Positions 49,683 through 60,912 of a stretch of 64,000 bases of DNA are shown piece after piece. Below the pieces are notes generated by a model that saw only the letters and a program-made list of their open reading frames with translations, did not search any database and was not told the DNA's origin. Made by a program: the position numbers and the translations under genes. Position 1 is the stretch's first letter; every line of letters starts with the position of its first letter. Origin of the DNA: Gorsachius magnificus (taxonomy: Eukaryota > Chordata > Aves > Pelecaniformes > Ardeidae); NCBI GenBank assembly GCA_034008185.1, contig CM067084.1, forward strand, positions 47,335,099 through 47,399,098, in the 5' to 3' direction.

Positions 49683-52600
49683 TTGACTTCATATTGATGC
49701 ATGGGGATTAAGAGCAGAATTGGTCCCACAAGCAGTGCTCCTGTTTTACACAGCCAATGCACTGAAATGCATCTCTCGCAGCACCGTCTGTGCTGCTTGC
49801 CGGCGCTCCGCTCCCGAGTACCATCACAGCGGACAGCCATGTGTTTTCCCACTATTATTTCAAACCAAATTCTTCTCAGACAGACACGGGTTAACACACT
49901 CTAAGTAAAAACAACCTGCAAAGGTGCGTGCTGAATTAATAACCTGTTTCTACAATATCATCTTTGGACAGCCTGCACCCCTAACCGTCAAGTAAATAAC
50001 ATGTTTGCTGTAGGGTTTTGATCACAGGTCCAACACAAACACAGGAGGTTGTGACTTCTGCCTCCACGAAAACACTAGTGAGAGGAAATAGCAATATGCA
50101 GAAGACTGCTTAGGTACATCCCGGCCACGGGGAAGAGGATGGAGAAGTGGAGGGAGGGATTCCAGAGCACAAAAGAGAGGACAGAAAGGGAATGGAAAAT
50201 GACAGAAAGATGCTGGGAAAATAGTCTTCTTGGGAAACTTGGTGATCTTCCCTTCCCAGTCTACCTCTTAGCCTTTTACATCTGCTGCTGGGTATCCTAC
50301 ATACCTGTGAATGGTGCTAAACATGACTTACTCCATCAGTATAAAACAGTTGTCAAAGTTTCCCTGGCTGCCTTGTTAATAAAACACAGTATTTCCTCTC
50401 TGCTGATCTGCAGTATTTTGGGAGTTTCCTCAGACCGGGTGCTAAGAGAAGCTCACAAGCAGCCAGCATCTACCAAGCAAGTTCACCACTTACGCACAAA
50501 CAGCGTTTCCGCAGACCTGCGCACAGCAGGCGGCAGAGAAAAACTTTCACTGTTTAAATGCCAGTTACCCTCCCAGCTTTAATTTTTATCTCTCATCGCC
50601 CTTCTCCCTTGTTATCCAATTAGCTGAGCAGTGGGGTGAGCTGCTGGCAGCTCCCCTTGGCCTCCCCACTGGAGCAGGAGCTTGTGCAACCCAGCCCAGC
50701 CCCAGCCCCGCCCCGCAAGTCAGATCTGCTGCTACAGGACTCCTGCCTTGCCTGGTTTCTTCACCTGGGATTGCCAGCTGTCAAACTAGGCAGATGAGAT
50801 AAGTTAGGATTAAATTAAATTGATTTTTACCACGTGTTAATTATTATAAGTTTCCCTCTTCCCAAGTGGTGCATGTTGGCAACCAGGAGCGGGGCAGAGG
50901 GAAGACCACCTGAAGAAACATGGGGCTCTGCAGACCATGCTCTCCAAAGGGAGGAAGAGGCCAGTTATAGCACTGGAGAAAGCTGCTCAGATGCTGTTCC
51001 CTGGGATGAACCCTTTCTCTCCTTCTGCTCTGCAGTTTTAGGTGGCAGCACACGCCCTGTTTAAGTGCAGTACGCTGGCCCTGCGCGTTTGACTTGTACA
51101 CCAAACGCCTGCAAGTGCCTCCACAGAAACGACAGCATGGATGTGCTCAGGCAGCAGAAGAGTCTATCACTTTGTCGAGCTGCCATTTATTAGGTTTCCA
51201 AGGGTTTGGGACAATTCCCCTTGGACTTTCCGGTTGCTGTCAGAGCTGTTAGGCATACTGCAGACTGACTGATGCACCTGGAGCGGCTATTTGTCGAAGG
51301 TGACCAGGATTTTCACATTTCAAATGCTGCACTCCTAAAGATACCAAAAAGAGATTCCTCCCTATCTAGTATCAAAAGCATTGCTGTGGGTTGATTTTAG
51401 TGAAAATCAGATTTTTCTAGATTCCTGGCTTTTGCTGGAAGCAGTATGACACTGATAAGAGTGGGGTAAACTCTTACTGAGTTCCTTCTGCACAGATCTG
51501 TGCAGCAGCAGGGAAAGGAGGATGTCGGGAGACCTGGGGGGTGGGAAACAGCCTGAATCGGGTTTAGCCAGGTTATAGGGATCCTGAAGTTGCTGTTTAG
51601 CCCATTACCTGGAAAAATCTGCTCTGTTGGCACAGCACTTGGCAAGATCCCTGTTTGCCTTTTTGAATGGCCCAGCTGTCAGGTTAGGGGACTTGAGACC
51701 TTCTGACCTCGGCAGTTATCAGCCATCATGGGGTTATCTTCAAAGACATCTAAGACACACTGAAAATCATAGAAATCGAGAGGATGTGGTTTTCTGAAGT
51801 GCTGTATTGCAGCAGACAAACATAATCTTCCCGTGGAGATGAGGGTAGAGCGTTGCTTCTCATAGCCAATGATTTTGCTGACATCTTAGTGAAATTACTG
51901 GAAAAATTGGTATCTCCAGTACCAAGCTATTTTTAGGACCATTCAAGATCATTTCAAGACAAGTGATGTTGAATTTGGAACAATCCTCAGAAAACAGCGT
52001 GGCTGTCAGCATGGCTCATGCAAAAGTGATTCAGGATCTGAAACGTGCTCTCCCCTAGCTCACCATTTTTTCTACCCATGTATTTTTACTCTTCCCCCTC
52101 CCTCAGCTGAACAGTGAATCACTATCCTCTGACAATCTCATGTTCATGAAAAATCATTTGCTTTCTATTTGCTCCAGAGCATTTCCTTATAAGTCATATA
52201 AATCTGGGCTTTGCAAATTATCCTCACGCCTTTGTAAGGTTTGATTTTATAAAGTTGCCTCAAAGACTTTTTTTTTTTACAACCAGCCATTTTTACTCTA
52301 TAGGAAGCAGCCCGATCAGTAGATAAAGCAAACATTTTATTACCCGGACATGTCTCTGAAAATACCAGTAGGTTACACAAGAGACTCTTTGCTGCTGATG
52401 ACTTCCTCTTACATCACATGGCAGATGCCAAGAACTTTTGTAACCTTTGCCCTACATAATTCTGAAAGAAAAGTGATGAGATATGAAGATGTTGTACCTA
52501 AAGATGATGGCAAGCAGTGTTCATTGGCCGGGAAGCAAGAGGACAAAAGGTGCGCCAGAGCAAATAAGCTGCGCTGTTGTATGTGTGACGGTCTCGTGTC

Positions 52601-52699
52601 CCTGAACCAAAACCTGGGGTGGGCTGCGTAACTCCAGGGAGGATTCAAGCATGCCCGTTTCACTAAGTTGTGCTGCTGAAAACAAGTCGAAGCTATCAA
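49683..52699. other. intergenic, no gene seen
   Basis: Unique sequence with a GC-richer, G/C-skewed patch at about 50.65-50.72 kb (CCAGCCCCAGCCCCGCCCCG). A 147-codon open frame at 50139-50582 has two weakly hydrophobic stretches but no recognisable family, and its length is expected by chance. No transposon recognised. Confidence 0.5.
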
Positions 52700-52845
52700 C
52701 CGCTCCATTAGTCTTCCAGGATAAAAGTTATCAGCCTCGCTTTCCTTGTGTGCTTATTACCGAGGCCAATTAGATCAATGCCCTTGTCGCTTTGAGGATC
52801 TCTGCATCGCAGCCGTTCTACCTGCAGAAACTCCTCAGCTCTCCC

Positions 52846-52858
52846 TAACCCCTGGTGG
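52846..52858 (-). promoter_or_regulatory. CTCF-like motif, minus orientation
   Basis: The reverse complement CCACCAGGGGTTA matches the first ten bases of the CTCF core, then departs from the GC-rich end. Medium-strength match. Confidence 0.35.
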
Positions 52859-53035
52859 CGGACGTTCGCTGATGAGCAACAGGGCTAGGCGCTAGGCTTA
52901 ATGGGACAGGTTTTCTTAATTGACTGTACTGCATTTAGCCTGGGTAATAGAGCAAAAACAGCCACATGCTAGCCTGCCTTAAATTAGATCCTAGCCAGAC
53001 TTACAGGCAAAAAAGAATCCAATAAACCCTCAAGG

Positions 53036-53050
53036 CTGCCCTCTAATGCC
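53036..53050 (-). promoter_or_regulatory. CTCF-like motif, minus orientation
   Basis: The reverse complement GCATTAGAGGGCAGC carries the core TAGAGGGCAGC but has two mismatches in the upstream CCAC part. Medium-strength match. Confidence 0.3.
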
Positions 53051-53060
53051 AACAGCAGAA

Positions 53061-53634
53061 CTCTGCCCAGACAGCGCTTGCATGAGGTAAAACTTGATGA
53101 GGACTTAGCCAGGGAACCCAGCATTTCGAATCACTTGAGCGAAAAAGCACACATCCTACAACTTAAATAGCATTTGAACCAATTCTCAACTATTTATATG
53201 CTATAACGTTTCTCAACAGTAGTTGTTAATATTATCATTACTATTATTTTGAAAGGAGGGTGGCTTTTTCATTATTAAAAGGTGGTATTTAAATGCTGCA
53301 GTGTTTTTCATTAAGGAACAAATCTGTCAATAAGCTTATTCAAAGCAGGGTATATCCATCTGAAAAGAACTGGGAAAGAACTAACTTAGGTGATAATATA
53401 AATGCCTAAGATAGCATGCTCGGATGGCATGAACTGTATTTTTAGAGATGTACCAGCCAGTGTCCAGACTAGGGACGGTCCATACTGTCCCCCAGTGTAA
53501 ATCCTGAGATCTCATCAATCGGGCACTGTTTCATAATATGGAATTTCACACGTCTGATCACACCCTAAGTTAATTTTTAGCAACTTGAACAGCAAAAAAA
53601 GAGGCGAATTAGATCCCTTAGGTCATGGTGAAGC
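53061..53634. other. intergenic, AT-rich, possible regulatory DNA
   Basis: Contains a TAAT/ATTA-rich stretch at about 53.22-53.36 kb (GTTAATATTATCATTACTAT, TTTTCATTAAGGAACAAATC) of the kind found in developmental enhancers. No gene or transposon seen. Confidence 0.3.
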
Positions 53635-53648
53635 TCACTAGAGGGCAG
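53635..53648 (+). promoter_or_regulatory. CTCF-like motif, plus orientation
   Basis: TCACTAGAGGGCAG differs from the CTCF core CCACTAGAGGGCAG only at the first base. It points the opposite way to the motifs at 52.85 and 53.04 kb. Confidence 0.45.
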
Positions 53649-56625
53649 CAGCCCACCCCTCATCTCCCCGGAGCTCCCCACAAAACTATGAAGCCTTAAG
53701 CCAGGAAAGGGCCGAGCAGCCTCCCTGGTAAAGGTGCTCGTGTATTGGAAAGTGAAAAAGAAACCTCCCTGCTTGCTATGAGTGCTGACACCCCTGGAGA
53801 TGAAGCTATTTTTAAAAAGTTCCTGGTGACAAGTAATTCAGGCAATGCTGTTTCTTTATTCTGTATTGCCTAAGGCACCAGAGACGGGCTGTGGAAAAAT
53901 CAGGGAGTTTCCTCCTTGCAAATGCCAGGAGCAAACTGTGGGACTAATCCTACCCTCCTTTCTATCTTGTCAGCTGCCTGTGCCATGGGGCACGGTTATG
54001 CCATTTCGATCTGCATTTTATATCAATCTTCACATATGTATGTAACATAGCAGTGCAGAAATTAGTACTTTTTATATCAAGGCCAGATATATTATTGCTT
54101 CAGCAAAACGACACTGGATCGGTCGAATGGAGTACGTGATTCCAGTGCTTGGCACTGACAAACTCCTCTAAGCTCTCCTTTCTGGCACTGGCACTTTCAT
54201 GCTTCATTTTCCCTATCCCATCCCAAAACCACAATTTATTGGAAAAAGCAGTAACTAATGTCCGAAGCTTCACAACCAGCCGGGTGCCCAGCCACACTCC
54301 TCTCCGTGCCACCGAGGGGGTGGGGTATGAATGTGAAGGAAGAATGGACCCTGACAGCAAGCAAGAGGTGGCCACACACTCTTACGGCAGGTAGAACAAC
54401 CTTCCGCCAAATGGTCCATGGGGACAGACATGCCGTTAAAGCCAGAGGGGACAGGGGTACTTCTTCACAGCCTAGTATAGTTGGTTTAAAAAATGAGCCA
54501 GCTGAAATGAAAAGTGGTGGCACCGTCTATAGCACGGATTCCCTTTCTAGCATTCCTAAAATCATCCTGTTTTCATTTAGCAGTTTTAATGGTATTTGGT
54601 TGTTTACACTTCTGCTTCAGGATCCACGGATTTCATAAAAATTACTTTTCCATTCTAATGGTTATGAGGAATGCTCGAAAACTTGAGCCATAAAGGCTGG
54701 AGAAGGAAAAACCAACAATAGGTAACCTCAGAAATAACCCACCTTCTGGTGGTTTATTATTATTGCCGACAATTTTAAGCTCCTAACTTTTCACTCATCT
54801 TACCAGCTTGGGGGCTTGGCCCGTGACTTAGGAATATACTTTTAACTTTACCCATAAAGGGGGACTTACTGGAGAAACATTTGGTCACCATCTGATACCC
54901 CTGTGTCAGATCCACCCAGACTTGGCAGAAGAATGGCCCTGCGAGGTGGGGTCAGAGCTCCATTACCCCCTCTCTGACATTAGGTAACGGTGCACTAGGA
55001 ACAGTCCGAGCAGGGCGTGATGCTTACCCAAAGTGCTTTGACAGCTTTTAAAGGAGATCTTTGTATTCAGTAATCACATTTTGCCTGTGTAGCAGAAGAT
55101 GTCTCACCTTGCTTTGTGTACACATGCAAGAAGTCATTATTTTAAAGCCACGTGCAATCTAATTTCACACTTGTTTCTGAGAAATTTGTGGGATCTTCAC
55201 ATGTTATCATAACCTCTGGGATTGCCTTTGGGCCATGAGCTCACAAACAAGAGAGAGCTCTTGGCAGTGTTCACAGACAAAGAACCTTACCTGAAGAAGG
55301 ACAACCTAAAGTTTCCAGAAGCAGGACACTTCTCAGCGCTCAGCAAGAAACATGGGACTTTCACAGAAAAAAAAATCCAGATAGCAATGGAAAGCCTTTA
55401 ACTCTTGTAACATACCTTTTCCCAGCAGCCAACAGAGCGGTGCCTCTCAGCTGCATGTCCCATACCTCCCTTTCTGCTCATACCCAGCTCTTCCCTCTTT
55501 GGATAAACGAGACATACAAGACACTAGGTTACTCAAAGCAACTATGGGATTTGGTGCTAACATTCAGCAAAACAAGTGATCATTCTGCCTCCAGCGACAA
55601 GGACCACCCAGCATCCAAGAAAAAGAGCCAGTAGGAAGGCCACCCGCTCAGCAGTAATGAAGCTGAAAAAGGCAACCAGATAGGCTGCAATCATTGCCTA
55701 GAAGATGCAACAAACTCTGCAGGAACCCCGAGGCATCAGCCCCTTTCTCTTTTTTTATTTCACAGTATAGACTTGGCTTTACATGCCTTCATGAAGTCTC
55801 TGAGATCTTACATTTATCCAGTTTGCCATAAGCTGGCACTGGAGAAACCTCACAACAGCCAACCCAACCATCAGTGTAACACGCAAGACCACTGATACCA
55901 CCTTGCTGTTTCTACAGAGGAAGGCAAACAAAGGGATGGTTCCCACCACTGAGCCTCTTTTTCTGTGTTTCCTTGTGCCATGACTGTTACAAGCCCAACA
56001 CTTAGACTTAAAAAGCTGGGCACAGCCTGTCCATAATGCAGTCCCAGCATTGTAAGTCTCTCAGAGTTAGCAGAGCAAGGGCACATTTCAGAAATATTTC
56101 CCTGGGAGCCAACGTAACAGGGAGTAGCGTTTGGTCTGCTCGATTTCTGGGAAGTTAGAGCAAAGCTGAACAGACCCAAAGGTTATCACTTTGCTGAAAA
56201 GAAGCCCTTTAAGTGCCTAGCCCGTGCATTAAGCTCAGTACTAAGGGCTCATACTAACAGCATGCTTGAACTATGGCATTACTAAATTAGCAGGCTTTGC
56301 AGGGTCCAGAAATCTCTCACAGGGGTCCCCTTTTCCACTTCAGATAGAAAGTAAGTCAGGCTGGGAGTTACAAAGGACTCTAGAGGGAATTAGGCTCTCA
56401 AGTCCTATTGAATTAGCATTGTTTACAAAGCAGTCATAAGTATAATGGCTGTTAACGAGCCTTTAATGAGTCGCGTTACAATGCCCCACGTGGTGAAGTA
56501 GAATGAACAGAAAGGCTGTGCTGCCCTCCCGTTTGTTCTGCTTGGCACAGGTGTAGAAGCCCTGAATCTGAATGAATCACATCCTACCGAGAACAGAGTC
56601 AGAGCCCAATTTGCTCTGTAACTGG
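53649..56625. other. intergenic, no gene seen
   Basis: Unique sequence. The stretch of about 55.05-55.25 kb (TTTAAAGCCACGTGCAATCT, ACATGTTATCATAACCTCTG) is non-repetitive and may be regulatory. Other short open frames carry no recognisable features. Confidence 0.5.
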
Positions 56626-56643
56626 AAAAAAAAAAAAAAAAAA
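56626..56643. repeat. poly(A) run
   Basis: A18 homopolymer about 85 bases from the outer edge of the 56.7 kb CR1 copy. The CR1 copy lies in minus orientation and CR1 does not end in poly(A), so the run is probably unrelated. Confidence 0.9.
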
Positions 56644-56727
56644 TTAAAATACATTTCCTTTACGCCAAACCAAACTAGAACCGAATCACCGCAGAACTAA
56701 ATGTTCACAGGGGCAGCTCACAGCATT

Positions 56728-57590
56728 ACAGAGTCACAGGACGACTCCTCACAGGAGAGATACTCCAACCCCTTATTATCCTTGTGGCCCTTTGCTGGAC
56801 TCTCTCCACTATGAGTGAGTCCACCTCTGTCTTGTGCTGAGGAGCCCAGAACTGGACCCAGCATTCCCGATGTGGACTCCCCAGTGCTGAGCAGAGGGGC
56901 CAGATCCCCTCATTTGACCCGCTGGAACTCTCTTCCTGATGCAGCCCAATGGGATCCCATTAGCCTTCTTGGCAGCAAGGGCACTTTGCTGGCTCATGTT
57001 CAACTTGGTGTCCACCAGGACCCCCGGGTCCTTTTCTGCCAAGCTGCTTCTCTGCTGGTCACCCCCTAGCATGTACTGGTGGTGTGGGTTTTTTTTTCCT
57101 CCCCAGGTGCAGGACTTTGTCAAACTTCATGAGGTCTTCAACCGCCCGATTCTCCAGCCTGCCGAGGTCCCTCTGGATGGCAGCATGACCCTCTGGCACA
57201 CCAGCCGCTCCTCCCAGTTTTGTGTCATCTGCAAACTTGCTGAGGGTATGCTCTGCCCCATCATCCAGCTCTTTAAGGAAGATGTTGAACAGGATCAGTC
57301 CCAGTCAGGACAGGACCTGGGGTACAGGACACTGTTTACTAGATGCTAGACTTTGTGCCACTGATTATTCCCCTCCAAGCTTGGCAATTCAGCCACTTCT
57401 CAGTCCACTTCACTCTCGGCTCATCATCAGCTTCTCTATGAAGGTGTTACTCAAGACAGCCCCAAAAGCCTTACTGAAGTCCGGGTAGACAACATCCACT
57501 GCTCTCCCCTCATCTGCCGAGCCAGTCACTTCATCGCTAGGAGGTTATCAGGTGGATCAAGCACGGCTTCCCCTCTGTGAAGCCGTGCTG
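56728..57590 (-). mobile_element. old CR1 LINE copy, about 0.86 kb
   Basis: The sequence is recognisable as the CR1 ORF2 C-terminal half in minus orientation. It contains CCTTTGCTGGACTCTCTCCA, GAGCCCAGAACTGGACCCAG, GCCTTCTTGGCAGCAAGGGC, CTGGCTCATGTTCAACTTGG, TTTGTGTCATCTGCAAACTT (the FADD-box region) and GTGAAGCCGTGCTGA near the 5' end. The reading frame is broken repeatedly. A translated fragment at 56809-57123 still shows [19 protein letters not shown]. Divergence is clearly greater than in the 26 kb copy. Confidence 0.9.
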
Positions 57591-57849
57591 AGGGAAAGGT
57601 CTTGCTTTGCAGCCTCAGACTGGAGAGGAGGGGGTAGACATTTTATCATCATTATACATGTCATTGCAGAAAGAGCCCTTGCGCTCTCTGAACCAAATCC
57701 TTCAGCCTTCACCCACACGAGGCAGCCAAGCCTAGCGAGCTAGCTATACATTTTTTAACCCTCCATCACAAGCAGCCTAAGGTACACCTCCCTGGAGATT
57801 CAAGACTACCTAAATCCCACTGAAATAAATTTTAGCACTCTGTTCTCAT
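57591..57849. other. intergenic, no gene seen
   Basis: Unique sequence between the CR1 copy and the candidate regulatory block. No feature seen. Confidence 0.5.
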
Positions 57850-58140
57850 TTTGACAGGCTGTCATTTGAAGAGCAACGCATCCCGTCTCAATAGGGACGT
57901 GGCTGAGAAGATAGCTGTCATCAGGAAAATTGTAAACATATCTCCGCCGCTTTGGGGGACTCTCCTTGTACAGACACGCGGCGCATGGTCTCATGTTTTG
58001 CCATATATACACAAATATTTGACAAGTAAAAGCTGTGTCAGGTCTTCTGTTGACGTAAATCGGCTTCTGCAAATGGGTATAACATTTAACCAGGTATAAC
58101 TACAGCTGGTGTTAATCAGTGAAGCATTTTTTCCTATATA
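57850..58140. promoter_or_regulatory. candidate conserved non-coding element
   Basis: Non-repetitive, CpG-containing yet AT-balanced sequence directly beyond the CR1 copy and about 5 kb upstream of HELT. It includes GACAGGCTGTCATTTGAAG (MEIS/TGIF-type TGACAG inverted pair), TTGTAAACATATC (forkhead core) and TGGTGTTAATCAGTG. The texture resembles vertebrate enhancers, but only alignment would show conservation. Confidence 0.3.
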
Positions 58141-58237
58141 ATTCTGAATACATTAGCTATACTACATATAAGCCTGAAATTTTATGTCTGACAAAAAAAA
58201 GTCAACCCAGGAGATACTACAAATGACAGGGACATAT

Positions 58238-58368
58238 GAGAGAATGACTCCTTAATAATCTGTACCCCAAAAATCATTACCTGTTGAAGCACTGGTTTCT
58301 GAAGGCACCACCCAGCAGTTGTCTTTTCTAACTTTTTGGGGTACAGATTATTAGGGAGTCATTCTCTC
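58238..58368. repeat. inverted repeat, 36-bp arms, 59-base spacer
   Basis: The left arm 58238-58273 (starting GAGAGAATGACTCC) and the right arm 58333-58368 (ending GGAGTCATTCTCTC) are reverse complements except at one position. There the plus-strand RNA would form a U-G wobble (T58252 against G). A plus-strand transcript would therefore form an unbroken 36-bp stem, whereas a minus-strand transcript has an A-C mismatch. A further TGACA/TGTCA pair (58224-58228 with 58369-58373) could extend the stem beyond a nine-base bulge on the left. I do not recognise it as the ends of a known DNA transposon. Confidence 0.9.
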
Positions 58369-60129
58369 TGTCAGACAGACTGCCAAACAGGACTGCTCCA
58401 GAATGATGGTCAATAAAAGACCATAGTCGGTTCAGCAGAGAAAGAATGAGACTGCAGGCAAGGGAACGGTCACCTCTGTGTGATCTTGGGGACGGATCAT
58501 CTTGGGGATGACCAAGCCAGGCTGCTGAGTGGGGGTGTTTTATGCCTTTTGAGGCATTCTGTGCATCCACTGAAACTTCCGTTAAGTCCTTAAATAAAGT
58601 GAGACCTTTTCCAGGTGTCCCATTTTTAATCTTCCTCTCCTGCTACCACAGGGTAAGGATGCTGAGGCTGGCAGGCAGACTGCAGACTGCAAGATGTACA
58701 GATCAGTACGGCCAAAAAGTTGTAAAATTACAGAAAGTGAGTCTTTATGAATATAACAACCTTCTAACTGACGTTCATACAAACCAGAGGAATCCAAAAG
58801 CAAACCAGATCAGATTTTACATTTACATTTAATCCTGAAGAACAAGGTGTGTGATATTGAAATCACACTATGAAATGCACTCACAATGCAATCCGCCCTC
58901 TCCAAGGGTGGAATATAACAAGCACATAGCAGCACTGAGGAACACGATTAACCTTGAAGTCCTGTCTGCCACCACAAGCACCAAGAGATACTTGACAACT
59001 TTGTAACATAAGGAATAAAGTTTTAGAGGTTTTAGGATCAAAGTTTACCTTGTGGGCATTATCGTACCTTGCAGCATGAGAAGGACATCATCTGCTGATG
59101 CAGGAACAGGCACTTCCTAGAGCACTCTGGGCTTTTGAGGAGAGCACCCTGTAATCGACCAAATGATACCAGAGCATCATGGCTACACGCCAGCCTTGTT
59201 CTGTGGAGGACCACCTTGGGATGGAGATGGGCAGGTCCTGTCACGTTTGTCACCTCCCCCTTCCGGAAGCCACCATTCGTGGCAGGTGAGGAAAATAGAG
59301 AAGTGTTGCCCTTCCACTGGGACAGAGGAGGAAGACACAGGGGCAGACTGTCAACGGCTATAGCTGGAGGCGCCAGCAGTGTCGAGGGAAGAGGCACCTC
59401 TGCAGCTGGGGAACAAGATGATCACCAAGCAGCCCCAGACCCAGAGACAGAGAGCATTAGGAGTTATGAAAAGACTGTAAACTCCTATTCCAGACTTGTA
59501 AGCCCAGCCTAGCCTCACTGAGAGTGCAAGAGCAAACAAACTCACAGCAAAAGCCAGTACGGCATCAGGCACCGCTCTGTGTACAGGGGTGGGTTTAACT
59601 CCCGCTGAATGAAATGCCTTCTCTTATGGTTCAGGTCACAGTTTCTTCACAGAGCCTGGATTGCTAAGTAATAAGGTGACTTCTTCTTGCAAGTAGGACC
59701 TGTTGCACCTTTTGCATTCCCCGTTCCCTACCAGCCGTAAGACTGGCCAGGAGCGCGCCTGCCTTTCCACGTTACACAGTGGGACCTCCAGCACCAGCCT
59801 TCGGAGCCCCAAACCAGACCAGCAGGCAGTAGGCCAACTGCAGCCCCAGCCACGCTGCAACACCTGACTTCCTGCACTCGATCCACCAATTGCACAGACA
59901 CCACTTCCCACGGGAGACTCCTTGGCTGCCTGCACAGCCTGCGCACGCTGCGCCGGTGATTTGCAAGCCTAGTATCTGCAGTGTGAACTACTAAGGGTGA
60001 AGTCATTTCACGTAGCCCCAAGGTTATATAGGAGTCAAAAAGGAAAAGGGTAGGGAAGGAGAGGCGGGAAGACCATCTGTTTTCATTAAAAGGCAAAACT
60101 AGACTCCACTTCAAAGCAGCCTGGCACCT
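58369..60129. other. intergenic, no gene seen
   Basis: Unique sequence leading into the upstream CpG island. A palindromic TATA-like GGTTATATAGG lies near 60.02 kb and could serve either strand, but no associated exon is identifiable. Confidence 0.5.
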
Positions 60130-60434
60130 CCCAGAGGACCCACACCCCCCCGGCAGAGCCCGTGGCTGGGCAGGGGACGGCAGCGCCGGTACCGAAGGGG
60201 CGCCCGGGGCGACGGCCCCCGGGGGCCCCCCCGGGCCGCGCCCGCCGGCGGGGCCGGGCCGGAGCGGGCCGGGGCCCCGGGGCCCCCCCGGGGCCCCCGG
60301 GCCGGGGGGGGGGCGGGCGCAGAAAACCGGCGGTGGGGAGATGGGGAGGCGGGTGGTCCGCCTTGGGTTGCCAAGGAGCGGTGCACGCGTTCCCCGCAAG
60401 GAGAACCAGCCGGCGCTCGGGGGCACGCAAAAAG

Positions 60435-60460
60435 TAAATAAATAAATAAATGAATGAATT
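60435..60460. repeat. (TAAA)n/(TGAA)n microsatellite
   Basis: Four to five TAAA units followed by two TGAA units, sitting in a short AT-rich gap in the CpG island. Confidence 0.9.
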
Positions 60461-60813
60461 TAAAAAGCCTTCCCCCGGCTTCCCTAGGCGGGTGACAGTC
60501 CGGCGGTGGCAGTGCGGGGTGCTGCCCCTCTGGCTCCAGCCTGGCCGAAAGCCCTCGGGGCAGGAGGCGGTGGCACAGGCCAGGACGCCCCGCGGCCGCC
60601 CGGCCCCGCCGCCGCCCCGGCTTGCCCCGGCCGGGAGGGCCCGGGCGGCGGGGGAGGCGATGAGGGAGCAGCCAGCGAGAAAATAAACAACTTCCCTCGT
60701 GTAAAAAGTTGCCTCGCAGGCGCCTGCAGCTGGCGGTTAACACAGACCGTAAGAGGATCAACTCCATCTCCGCCGGCGGAGCAAAAGCGGAGGGGGGGAA
60801 AAAAAAATGAAAG

Positions 60814-60828
60814 CCCCCCCCCCCCCCC
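60814..60828. repeat. poly(C) run
   Basis: C15 just before the AT-rich islet at 60.84 kb. Length in the assembly may be unreliable because long C-runs sequence poorly. Confidence 0.9.
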
Positions 60829-60835
60829 GTTTGCC

Positions 60836-60912
60836 ATTCAGAGTTTAGTTAATTTGGATGATAACGGTTTGTGTTTAATCCCATTGTACGAGAATGAATA
60901 TACCGCAACCGA
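60836..60912. promoter_or_regulatory. AT-rich islet inside the CpG island, candidate element
   Basis: About 75 bases of AT-rich sequence lie between two very GC-rich blocks. It contains AGTTTAGTTAATTTGGATGA (homeodomain cores), TAATCC (OTX/PITX core) at 60876-60881 and a CCATTGT-type SOX core. Retention of such an islet in a GC-driven region suggests functional constraint, but this is inference. Confidence 0.3.

Larger units (their letters stand above)
52700..53060. promoter_or_regulatory. candidate conserved non-coding element with CTCF-like motifs
   Basis: Non-repetitive sequence with homeodomain cores (GGCCAATTAGATCAATG, TTTTCTTAATTGACTG) and two CTCF-like motifs, at 52846-52858 and 53036-53050, both in minus orientation. 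It resembles a boundary or enhancer element. Conservation and occupancy are not shown. Confidence 0.3.

Noticed and set aside
50139..50582. 147-codon open frame with two hydrophobic stretches
   Set aside because: No recognisable family or splice context. Frames of this length are expected several times by chance in a window this size.
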